Positions 16,729 through 24,413 of a stretch of DNA of 64,000 nt are shown here, one piece after another; within the stretch, counting starts at the first letter, position 1; the number at the start of each line of letters is the position of its first letter. The stretch lies in the NCBI GenBank assembly GCA_039030075.1, contig JBCCEW010000002.1, positions 62,001 through 126,000 on the forward strand, read 5' to 3'. The notes below the pieces were generated by a model. That model was not told the DNA's origin and did no database searches. It worked only from the letters and a program-made list of their open reading frames with translations. Source of the stretch: Myxococcota bacterium. Lineage in GTDB: Bacteria; Myxococcota_A; UBA9160; SMWR01. The position numbers and the translations under genes were made by a program.

Positions 16729-18027
16729 GTGAGCGCGCCGACGCCTCCCGCTCGTCGCAACCCGATCTGGATTCCGCCCTTCCTGGGTCGGGTGCCGGCA
16801 GAGGTGAACGACGCCCAGCTGCGGATTCTCGGCGCGGTCGCCTTCGCGATCTACTTCGAGAACTACGACCAGGCGATGCTCACCCAGGCGATCAAACAGA
16901 TCGCCGCGAGCTTCGCGCTGGCCGAGGCCGAGATCGGCAACCTGTTGGGCTGGGTGCGGCTCGGCGCCGTACCGGCGATCCTGCTGTTGCCGCTCGCGGA
17001 TCGCTTCGGGCGCCGCCGGATGTTCCTGCTCTCGGTGTTCGGCATGAGCGCCGCGACCACGCTCTCGGCCTTCGCACCGGACGCGACGGTCTTCGTGGCG
17101 TTCCAGATGTTCTCACGGCTCTGCATGGTGATCGGAGCGGCCACCGCCTACGTGATCGTGGCCGAGGAGCTGCACGCGGAGCACCGGGGCTGGGGCATCG
17201 GCATTCTCGGGGCGCTCGGCGCTTTCGGCGTGGGTCTGTCGGCGCTCATCTTTGCGGCGATCGACGTGCTGCCCTTCGGCTGGCGCGCGATGTACCTGGT
17301 CGGCGTCGTGCCGCTCCTGGTGTTGCCGATCCTGCGCCGCAACGTCCCGGAGACCGCGCGCTTCGGGGCCGAGGCCGAAGCCGCCGCCCAGAGCGCGTGG
17401 TGGCGGCCGCTCTACGACCTGGTGCGCGTCTTCCCGGGGCGCGCTGCGGCAATCGCGGTGATCGGCGGCAGCTCGGTGGGCGCCATCGCGGCGGCGTACA
17501 ACTACTCGGCCTACTTCGTCCAACAGGATCACGGCTGGGCGCCCGGGCAGTACTCGGCGATGCTGCTCGTCGCCGGGGTCATCGGCGTGCTGGGTCACCC
17601 GATCGCCGGTCGCCTCGCCGATCGATTCGGCCGACGGCCCATCGGCTGCCTGTTCTTCGCGGCGTTCCCGGCGCTGGCCATCGGGTTCTACGTGGTTCCG
17701 TCGGTCTGGTTGCCCGCGCTCTGGATCCCGATGTCGTTCAGCATGATGGGCGGTCTGACGATCGCGCGGGCCCTGGCGACCGAGCTGTTTCCGACCGCCT
17801 TCCGCGGGACGTCGTCGGGGCTCCTGCAACTCGTCGACACGTTGGGATCGGCGGCCGCCCTGTTCCTGGTGTCCGCGCTCACCGAGCGCTTTGGCGGCGC
17901 CATTCCGGCGGTGCGCGCCGTGGTCTGGGTGTCGCTGCTGGCGGCCGTGGTCGTGTGGATGGTGCCCGAAACGAGTCGCCGCGAACTCGAACAGATCAGC
18001 GGCGACGAGCCGCCGAAGTCTGGTTGA
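16729..18027 (+). CDS. MFS transporter, sugar/metabolite-symporter type
   Basis: A 432-residue MFS permease starting with GTG 25 bases after pfp. The signature loop after helix 2 reads PLADRFGRRRMFLLS, and its counterpart after helix 8 is GRLADRFGRRPIG. The N terminus (IYFENYDQAMLTQAIKQIA) and the motif PILRRNVPETARF resemble the sugar-porter/aromatic-acid or sialate-type symporter branch. This suggests uptake of an organic substrate, but which one cannot be told. Position in the same run as pfp and the downstream transporters suggests co-transcription. Confidence 0.88.
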   Translation: MSAPTPPARRNPIWIPPFLGRVPAEVNDAQLRILGAVAFAIYFENYDQAMLTQAIKQIAASFALAEAEIGNLLGWVRLGAVPAILLLPLADRFGRRRMFLLSVFGMSAATTLSAFAPDATVFVAFQMFSRLCMVIGAATAYVIVAEELHAEHRGWGIGILGALGAFGVGLSALIFAAIDVLPFGWRAMYLVGVVPLLVLPILRRNVPETARFGAEAEAAAQSAWWRPLYDLVRVFPGRAAAIAVIGGSSVGAIAAAYNYSAYFVQQDHGWAPGQYSAMLLVAGVIGVLGHPIAGRLADRFGRRPIGCLFFAAFPALAIGFYVVPSVWLPALWIPMSFSMMGGLTIARALATELFPTAFRGTSSGLLQLVDTLGSAAALFLVSALTERFGGAIPAVRAVVWVSLLAAVVVWMVPETSRRELEQISGDEPPKSG

Positions 18028-18083
18028 CTTCACTCCCCCGGTGTGCGAGACCGCTCTCCGGGGGGTGAGCTTCTTCTCCTCCT

Positions 18084-19328
18084 GTGAAGAAGAGATGCTC
18101 CGTGCAGGAAGTGACTCGACCCGAGGGGGGCGAGAAGAGTCTCGAGCGCCAGATCCGCGCCTTCCACTGGATTCGGATGCTGGCCGAGTTGCCCCACCGC
18201 AAGGCGGGTAGCGCCGGGGAGCGCGAGGCCGGCGAGCGCGTCGAAGCCTGGCTGCGAGACCTCGGCCTCGAAGAGATCGAGCGCCCCAAGGCGCCGTCAC
18301 GGCCACATCCGGGTTGGAACCTGGCGCTGCACCTGGGGCTCGCGGCCCTCGGCAGCTGGCTCGGCGGATGGTCCGGGCTGGCGCTCGTCGCGGCGGCCAC
18401 TCTCTCGCTGTGGCGGGAGACACGCACCGGGCGGCCGGGGCTGTCGCGTTGGATCCCGCGTCGCGCGACCCACAACGTGGTGGCGCGCGTCGGCGCCGAC
18501 CGCCCGAGGCGGCGCGTGGTCTTGACCGCAACACTCGACGCGCCGACCCCGGGGCGTCTGTTCGAACGCCGTTTCGGAAGTCGACTCGACCCGAGCGTCG
18601 GCGCGGCCCGGTCGGCGGTCGTGCCGATCGCGCTGCTGGCCGTCACCAGCGCGGTGGCCGCATCCGCGGCGCTCGGGGCCGACGGCGGGGCGATTGCGGT
18701 CGCGCGGTTCCTGGTGGGTGGACTGTGCGCGATCGGCAGCCTCGGCGGTCTCGAGTGGGCGCGCGCCGCCAGCACACCCGGTGCAGCCGACAACGCCGCT
18801 GGCATCGCCGCCATGCTCACGGCGACCGAACAGCTCGCGGCCCAGCTGCCTCCCGATGTCGAGTTGTGGTGTGCGGCGGCGGGCGCGAGTCAGGTCGGGA
18901 GCGCGGGGGCCCAGGCGCTGCTCGCCGCTCACCCCGAGTGGCTGTCGGATCGCACGGCCTTCGTGCACTTCGAGGGGCTGGGCGCGGGGGAGCTGCACTG
19001 GGTGCAGAGCGAGGGCGGGTTCGAGGCGGTCGCCTATCCGCCGATGCTCACCGAGCTCGCACGCCGGGTCAGCGCGAGTGATGCGTACGGCGTCGTGAAG
19101 CCTGGAACGCTCTCCACCGACACCGACGGGCAGGTGTTCGCGCGGGCGGGAGCGCAGGTGCTGACGCTCACGACCCTCCTGCCCGCGATCGATCCGGCGA
19201 GGCCGCGCGAGCGCGACGACCTGCCGGAGCACGTCGACACCGAGCTGGTGGTGCGCGCGGCCGACTTCGGCTGCTGCGTCGTCTCGGCCTATCTGCGCGG
19301 CGATGCGGAGCCCCTCGCCTACGTCTGA
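18084..19328 (+). CDS. M28 peptidase-like membrane protein, catalytic residues lost
   Basis: The order of segments follows M28 aminopeptidases: an N-terminal HRKAGSAGEREAGERVEAWL helix, a strand RRRVVLTATLDAP, the metal-loop block GAADNAAGIAAML, and ALLAAHPEWLSDRT. The HxD metal motif reads TLD (His lost). The tandem Glu region reads AAGASQVGS (both Glu lost), and the late SDH-type His region reads STDTDGQ. Only the bridging Asp in AADN is clearly kept, so it is probably not a working peptidase. Hydrophobic segments at about residues 75-105 and 170-225 make it membrane-embedded. The GTG start at 18084 is tentative; later GTGs at 18102 and 18111 are possible. It overlaps the next gene by 26 bases. 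Confidence 0.65.
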   Translation: MKKRCSVQEVTRPEGGEKSLERQIRAFHWIRMLAELPHRKAGSAGEREAGERVEAWLRDLGLEEIERPKAPSRPHPGWNLALHLGLAALGSWLGGWSGLALVAAATLSLWRETRTGRPGLSRWIPRRATHNVVARVGADRPRRRVVLTATLDAPTPGRLFERRFGSRLDPSVGAARSAVVPIALLAVTSAVAASAALGADGGAIAVARFLVGGLCAIGSLGGLEWARAASTPGAADNAAGIAAMLTATEQLAAQLPPDVELWCAAAGASQVGSAGAQALLAAHPEWLSDRTAFVHFEGLGAGELHWVQSEGGFEAVAYPPMLTELARRVSASDAYGVVKPGTLSTDTDGQVFARAGAQVLTLTTLLPAIDPARPRERDDLPEHVDTELVVRAADFGCCVVSAYLRGDAEPLAYV

Positions 19329-20733
19329 GGGCGACGCGTCTCCGGTTCGCGTCCCGACCGGGGTGCTCCCGGCGCCGGAGGCAGCACCGCTGCCCGAAGC
19401 GCCGCCGCTGCGGCGCATGCTCGGGCCGAGCATCGTCCTGGTCGGACTCTCGATCGGCAGCGGCGAGTTCGTGCTCTGGCCCCGGCTCACCGCCGAGTGG
19501 GGGTTCGTGCTCTTCTGGGCGTGCTGGGTCGGCGTGACGCTCCAGTTCTTTCTCAACATGGAGATCGAGCGTTGGACCCTGGCCACCGGCGAGAGCGCGG
19601 TGATCGGGTTCGTGCGTCTGCACCGGGCGCTCGCGCCGGTCTTCTTCGTCTGCGCGACGGTTCCCTGGGTGTGGCCCGGCTGGGCCACCGGCGCGGCCAC
19701 CCTCGTCTCGTGGGAGTTCGGGGGCAGCGTCCCCTGGATGGCGGCTGCCAGCCTGGTGCTGTGCGGGGTGGTCCTGTCCGTCGGTCCGGTCGTGTACCGC
19801 ACCGTCGAGACGATCCAGCTGGTGCTGGTCGGGATCATCGCCGTGGCCGCCGTGGTGCTCGCGCTGGCCGTCGTCGAGGGGTCCCACGTGGCAGCGCTCG
19901 CCGACGGCGCCTGGCGGGTCGGGACCGTCCCCGACGGCGTGCACTGGCCGATGCTCCTCGGGGCGCTGGCCTTCGCCGGGGTCGGGGGCACGGGCAACCT
20001 CACCCAGTCCAACTACGTGAAGGACAAGGGCTACGGCATGGGCGCCTACATCGGGCGCATCACCAGCCCGCTCACCGGCCGCGACGAGGCGACCGGGGTG
20101 GTGGGCCGCGTCATCGGCGGCAGCGACGAGGATTTCGCGCGCTGGCGGGTGTGGTGGCGCCGTACGAACCTCGAGCACTTCTGCTCCTTCTACGTGCTCG
20201 CGCTGGGTACGCTCGCGCTCTTCTGTCTGCTCGCCGCGGCGCTCCTCGAGCCGGGCGCGCCGGTGGGCGCCGAGTTCGACTTCCTGGACGCCGAGGCGAG
20301 CGCGATCGGTGAGCGCTTCGGCGAGGCCGGCCGCCTCGGCTTCCTGTTCCTCGGTGTCGCCGTGCTCTTCTCGACCGAGCTGGCGCTGCTCGACTCGGTG
20401 GCCCGGGTGTCGTCGGACGTGCTGGCCTTCTGGCTCGAAAGACGGGTCGCGGCGTCGCGGCTCTACTTCGCAGCGGTCTGGACCCTGATCGCCTTCGGGA
20501 TCTTCGTGCTCATCCTCGGCTTCGATCAGCCTCTCACGCTGATCGTGCTCTCGGCCGCGCTCAACGGCATCGTGATGTTCGTGTACTCGGGGCTGCTCTT
20601 GGTTCTCAACACCACGAGCCTACGCCCGCCGCTGCGTCCTTCGCCGCTGCGGATCGGGGCGCTCGTCCTGACCTTCCTCTTCTTCGGCTACTTCAGCGTC
20701 GTGACGCTGGTGGATCGCCTCGGCGGCTCATGA
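19303..20733 (+). CDS. Nramp-like transporter lacking the canonical metal motif
   Basis: A 476-residue protein with about 11 membrane helices. The first helix reads LGPSIVLVGLSIGSGEFVLWP, which aligns with Nramp helix 1 but has GSGE where metal-transporting Nramps have DPGN. The helix 6 region reads AFAGVGGTGNLTQSNYVKDKG, without the MPH motif. These differences place it in the divergent Nramp-related branch whose substrate is not established. The ATG at 19303 overlaps the upstream gene by 26 bases, and the stop overlaps the AtoE-like ATG (ATGA), so the three genes appear translationally coupled. The first 35 residues are Pro/Ala-rich. Confidence 0.75.
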   Translation: MRSPSPTSEGDASPVRVPTGVLPAPEAAPLPEAPPLRRMLGPSIVLVGLSIGSGEFVLWPRLTAEWGFVLFWACWVGVTLQFFLNMEIERWTLATGESAVIGFVRLHRALAPVFFVCATVPWVWPGWATGAATLVSWEFGGSVPWMAAASLVLCGVVLSVGPVVYRTVETIQLVLVGIIAVAAVVLALAVVEGSHVAALADGAWRVGTVPDGVHWPMLLGALAFAGVGGTGNLTQSNYVKDKGYGMGAYIGRITSPLTGRDEATGVVGRVIGGSDEDFARWRVWWRRTNLEHFCSFYVLALGTLALFCLLAAALLEPGAPVGAEFDFLDAEASAIGERFGEAGRLGFLFLGVAVLFSTELALLDSVARVSSDVLAFWLERRVAASRLYFAAVWTLIAFGIFVLILGFDQPLTLIVLSAALNGIVMFVYSGLLLVLNTTSLRPPLRPSPLRIGALVLTFLFFGYFSVVTLVDRLGGS

Positions 20734-22109
20734 TCGACCTGCTGCGCAAAACCGGCGCCGCGCTCTCGCGGTTCACCGAGCGCTGGGTGCCCGATTCGTG
20801 GGTGATCTGCATGCTGCTCACGGTGGTCGCCTTCGCTCTGGCGATCGGCGGCGCCGGAGTGGGCGTCGAGGCGTCGGTGCTCGCCTGGGGCGACGGCGTC
20901 TGGGTCCTCCTGACCCTTGCCATGCAGTTCACGCTCGCGATGGTGGCGGCGCATGCCTGCGTCACGTCGCGTCCCGTGTTCGCGCTCCTCGATCGCCTGG
21001 CGGCGCTGCCCGATCCCGAGCGTCCGGCCCAGGCGGTGCTCCTCGCGGGCGTCTTCTCGCTCGTCACGGGCTACCTCAACTGGGCGCTCTGCCTGGTGTC
21101 GTGCGCGCTCTTCGTGCCCTTCATTGCGCGACGCAACCCGAACACCGACATCCGCGTGCTGATCGCCGGCGCGTACCTGGGGCTCGGAACCGTCTGGCAT
21201 GGCGGGCTGTCGGGCTCGGCTCCGCTGATCCTGGCCACGCCGGGCAACCCGCTGCTCGAGCCGAGCCGCGGCGCCGCGGTGGTCGATCGCTTGTACCCCG
21301 TGACCGAGACGCTCTTCGCGCCGTTCAACCTCGCGTTCCTGGTGGTGATCGGTCTCACCGGGCTCGTCGTGGCGGTGCTGCTGCACCCGCGCGAAGGCGC
21401 CGTCACGCTCTCGCCGGCGCAGGTCGATGCGATCCTGCCGGCGCCGCCCGAAGAGCCGCCCGCCCCGACGACCCCCGCCGAACGCCTCGAGTCGTTCCGC
21501 GGCTGGGTGTGGCTCGCCGCGCTGCTGCTCGCGTACCCGCTCGGCTACGCCATCTGGAAGCACGGCTTCGGCACCTCGTGGACGATCAACGCGTACAACG
21601 CCGTGTTCCTGGTCGCCGCGCTGCTCCTCCACGGCCGGCCGGTCTCCTTCCTGCGGGCCTGCCGCCAGGGCGTCGACGCCGCCTGGGGCATCATCATCCA
21701 GTTCCCGTTCTACGCCGGGATCTTCGGTCTGATGCAGAACACCGAGCTCGGTACCTGGATCGGCGATCTCTTCGCGACCTTCGGCTCGGAAGGCAGCTAC
21801 CCGTTCATCGTCTACGTCTACTCGGGTCTGATGAACCTCTTCGTGCCCTCGGCGGGTTCGAAGTGGTTGATCGAGGCGCCGTACCTCATCCCGGCCGGCG
21901 TCGAACTCGATGTGTCCGTCGTGACCGTGCTGCTCGCCTACGCCTACGGCGACTCCACGACGAACCTGATCCAGCCCTTCTTCGCGATCCCGATCCTCTC
22001 GGTGACGCGACTGCGCTTCGGCGACGTGGTCGGGTACACGTTCCTGATCGCGCTGGCCTGCTTCGCGGTCGCGACGCTGGCCATGCTCTGGATCCCGCCG
22101 CGGCTCTAG
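20730..22109 (+). CDS. atoE: AtoE-type short-chain fatty acid transporter
   Basis: A 459-residue permease of the AtoE family, which takes up short-chain fatty acids such as acetoacetate or butyrate. Family landmarks are the N-terminal FTERWVPDSWVICMLLT, GYLNWALCLVSC, TVWHGGLSGSAPL with a conserved His, the GIFGLMQNTELGTWI segment, FVPSAGSKWLIEAPYL, and YGDSTTNLIQPFF near the C terminus. It begins inside the stop of the Nramp-like gene. Its TAG stop shares the palindrome CTAG with the stop of the convergent amidohydrolase. No ato catabolic genes are adjacent, so the native substrate is inferred from family only. Confidence 0.9.
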   Translation: MIDLLRKTGAALSRFTERWVPDSWVICMLLTVVAFALAIGGAGVGVEASVLAWGDGVWVLLTLAMQFTLAMVAAHACVTSRPVFALLDRLAALPDPERPAQAVLLAGVFSLVTGYLNWALCLVSCALFVPFIARRNPNTDIRVLIAGAYLGLGTVWHGGLSGSAPLILATPGNPLLEPSRGAAVVDRLYPVTETLFAPFNLAFLVVIGLTGLVVAVLLHPREGAVTLSPAQVDAILPAPPEEPPAPTTPAERLESFRGWVWLAALLLAYPLGYAIWKHGFGTSWTINAYNAVFLVAALLLHGRPVSFLRACRQGVDAAWGIIIQFPFYAGIFGLMQNTELGTWIGDLFATFGSEGSYPFIVYVYSGLMNLFVPSAGSKWLIEAPYLIPAGVELDVSVVTVLLAYAYGDSTTNLIQPFFAIPILSVTRLRFGDVVGYTFLIALACFAVATLAMLWIPPRL

Positions 22110-23533
22110 GCGAGTTCCCTCGCGACCGCGCTCTCGACGGCGGTACCGGCGAAGAAGTCCGGGTTCGTGGCGGTGAAGAGCGACGCCGCGTTCGAGAAGG
22201 TGAAGCGGCGGAAGTCCTCGGGGCTCATGTTCCCGTCGTCGACGGCCTCGTGGGCTTCGAGCAGCACGCAGCGCATGTCGGGCACGTCCCAGTGTCCGAT
22301 GTCCGAGCTGAAGATCGCCTGCAGGCGCGCGCCGAGCGGGTTCGTCTTGGTGTCGAAGGCGAGTGCGTTCATCGGGTCGTCGGCCTCGCAGCCGAAGTAG
22401 AACTGGTCGGCGAAGACGCGGCGGACGTCTTCGGGCTTCTCGATGGCCGCGTGTCGGAACTCGTCGAGGGTCGCCGGGTCTTCCTCGGGGTCGGAGAGGA
22501 CGGCGAGCCCCTCGCCCAGGCGGTCGAGATGGCGGCGGAAGGCCTCGGGCGCGTGCTTCTCGAAGAGCGCCTTCATCTCCCCGCGGTCGATGCGCGACGG
22601 GTCGAGTCCGCCGAGCGCGTGGGCGCCGCGCTTCTCGAAGTGGCCGAGCATGTCCGAGTAGAGGTTCGCGCCCCAGGCCGCGCCCCCTTCGAGGAAGGCG
22701 AAGGGAAGGGTGGGGAAGCGATGGGGCACCCCCGCCAGGAACAGGGACCGACAGGTGGTCTCGCCGGCCACGGCGAAGTTGCCCAGGTGGTTGAAGACAT
22801 AGCTCGTGAGCGACGCGCGGCTCGGCCAGCCCATGCCACTGGAGTGGAAGGTAGGGGAGATCCCGAGGTCGAGGCAGCGCTGCCAGACCGCGTCGTAGGC
22901 GTCGGGTTCGTCCGGGCCGAAACTGTCGATCCAGCGGGCCACGCGCGATTCGTTCTTCCCGGGCAGCGGCCGGTGGACGTGGCCTTCGAGCACGGCGGCC
23001 CGCAGGCCCAGGCCGTGGGCGTACTCGAGCTCCTCCACCGCCTCTTCGGGCGTATGCATCGGAATGACCGCGACGGGAGCGAGTCGCTCGCGATGGGACG
23101 CGAAGGCGTCGGCGTAGTAGTGGTTGAACGCGCGACACACCGCGCGACGCGCATCCGCATCTTCGATCGCCGTGATCATCAGTCCGAGGGTCGGATACAC
23201 CAGCGCAAAGTCGATGCCGAGCTCGGGCAGGCGCTCGTCGAGCAGGCTCGGCAGCATGCTGGTCGCGCGGTCGAGGGTGTTCTCGGCGGGAAGGGCCCAC
23301 CAGCTCATGCGGTACATGCCGAGCGCGCGCCGCGTCTCGAGGTCGAGCGTGCGCGCCAACTTCGGCGCCGCGAGGAAGCCATCGATGACCTCCGCTGCCG
23401 ACTCCCCTCCGAGGCGCACGATCTGCTCGCGCACGGCGGGCATGAACTCGATGATGTGGCCGTCCCCATCGATGATGGGGTGATCCAGGCCGGCGCGGAT
23501 GCGCTCGAGGGCGCGCGGGTCGAACGTGGTCAT
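22106..23533 (-). CDS. Amidohydrolase-family (PF04909) metal-dependent hydrolase
   Basis: A 475-residue TIM-barrel amidohydrolase. The N terminus carries the metal motif as IIDGDGHIIEFMP (DxDxH form). Later landmarks are the barrel strand DFALVYPTLGLM, the RAFNHYYADAF helix typical of the amidohydrolase_2/decarboxylase branch, PTFHSSGMGWPS (metal-site His) and FSSDIGHWDVPDM with the catalytic-type Asp. Members are hydrolases or decarboxylases of aromatic and other substrates; many from environmental bacteria are uncharacterised. ATG 23533 fits the family N terminus. It is convergent with atoE and shares its stop palindrome. Confidence 0.85.
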   Translation of the reverse strand: MTTFDPRALERIRAGLDHPIIDGDGHIIEFMPAVREQIVRLGGESAAEVIDGFLAAPKLARTLDLETRRALGMYRMSWWALPAENTLDRATSMLPSLLDERLPELGIDFALVYPTLGLMITAIEDADARRAVCRAFNHYYADAFASHRERLAPVAVIPMHTPEEAVEELEYAHGLGLRAAVLEGHVHRPLPGKNESRVARWIDSFGPDEPDAYDAVWQRCLDLGISPTFHSSGMGWPSRASLTSYVFNHLGNFAVAGETTCRSLFLAGVPHRFPTLPFAFLEGGAAWGANLYSDMLGHFEKRGAHALGGLDPSRIDRGEMKALFEKHAPEAFRRHLDRLGEGLAVLSDPEEDPATLDEFRHAAIEKPEDVRRVFADQFYFGCEADDPMNALAFDTKTNPLGARLQAIFSSDIGHWDVPDMRCVLLEAHEAVDDGNMSPEDFRRFTFSNAASLFTATNPDFFAGTAVESAVARELA

Positions 23534-23600
23534 GGCTTCCTCCCCGGCCAGTCTACTCCTGGACGGGGTGGGAACGGGAAGCCTTGGGCGGCCCGCCGGA

Positions 23601-24233
23601 CTAGAGGCGGATGCGCGGGCGGGAGCGCCGACCGTTGAGGCTGTGGAGTGCCGCGCCCATCACCATCCCGACGGTCAGGATGCCGGCCCCTGTGATCCAC
23701 TCGGGCCAGCGCGCGCCAGCCTTCAGCTCGAGGTTCTCGCGCGTGAGGGTCTCGATCTCGGCGCGTTGGCCGGCGTCGGTGCCCGCCAGCTCGGCGTTGG
23801 TCGTCTCGAGCTCCTTCACGCGCTCGGTCAGGCCCGTGAACTGGGAGCGAAACTCGGCCGTCTCGGATTCGGACTTCGCGAGACGCAGCCCGGCAGTGGG
23901 CTCTTCCTGGAGGAAGCCCTCGGGTATCCAGCCCTCGCCGAGTTCCTTCACCCGCACCTTGGTCCAGCCGTTGCGCGACGGCGCGAGCACGGTGACCTCG
24001 TCTCCCGAGGTGACGACGCCCTTGATCCGGAACTGGGTACCCGCCCCGCTGCGCAGGTTGAGCCGCAGCTCGTCCTTGACCCACGCCTGCTGGGCCGTTG
24101 CCGGCGCCGCGAAGAGCAAACCGATTCCCACGGCGATCCACAGAAGGGTGGAAAGGTGGAAGGGGTGGGTGACCCGTGCGGGGTGCGCCCCCTCTTGGGT
24201 TGCCACTTCCCGACCCTGGGCTCGCTGCCGCAT
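23601..24233 (-). CDS. Signal-peptide SH3-domain protein with coiled coil and C-terminal anchor
   Basis: Layout: a signal peptide ending APATAQQ (h-region LLWIAVGIGLLFA), a bacterial SH3 domain (LRLNLRSGAGTQFRIKG, GWTKVRVKELGEGWIPEGFL), a coiled coil (about residues 125-175, Glu/Leu heptads), a C-terminal membrane helix (ITGAGILTVGMVMGAAL) and a basic tail. This resembles YgiM/TIGR04211 proteins, periplasmic SH3 proteins anchored at the inner membrane. The SH3 domain suggests peptidoglycan or protein binding. ATG 24233 is chosen (AAGGGGG about 12 bases upstream); GTG 24206 also gives a signal peptide. It lies just downstream of tRNA-Asn on the same strand. Confidence 0.78.
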   Translation of the reverse strand: MRQRAQGREVATQEGAHPARVTHPFHLSTLLWIAVGIGLLFAAPATAQQAWVKDELRLNLRSGAGTQFRIKGVVTSGDEVTVLAPSRNGWTKVRVKELGEGWIPEGFLQEEPTAGLRLAKSESETAEFRSQFTGLTERVKELETTNAELAGTDAGQRAEIETLTRENLELKAGARWPEWITGAGILTVGMVMGAALHSLNGRRSRPRIRL

Positions 24234-24337
24234 TCGTCTCGACCCCCTTGCATCGGCGAGGCGCCGGGGAGTCGCACACGTTCCGCGCACAGCCGAAACG
24301 CCCCACCCCCGCGTTCGCTCATCGCGTGCCGTCAGCA

Positions 24338-24413
24338 TGGCTCCCCGGGTAGGACTCGAACCTACGACCCAGCGGTTAACAGCCGCTTGCTCTGCCAGCT
24401 GAGCTACCGGGGA
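24338..24413 (-). tRNA. tRNA-Asn (GTT)
   Basis: Read on the minus strand, the 7-bp acceptor stem TCCCCGG pairs with CCGGGGA. The D arm is AGCTCAGCTGGCAGAGC, the anticodon loop CTGTTAA gives GTT, and the T arm is GTAGGTTCGAGTCCTAC. A discriminator G and an encoded CCA (24340-24338) complete a 76-base gene. Its first ten bases overlap the 3' end of the Fn3 lipoprotein gene. Confidence 0.97.

Noticed and set aside
20688-23300. Long frames overlapping atoE and the amidohydrolase gene on the opposite strands
   Set aside because: They are Arg-rich shadows without motifs; both real genes have conserved blocks throughout.
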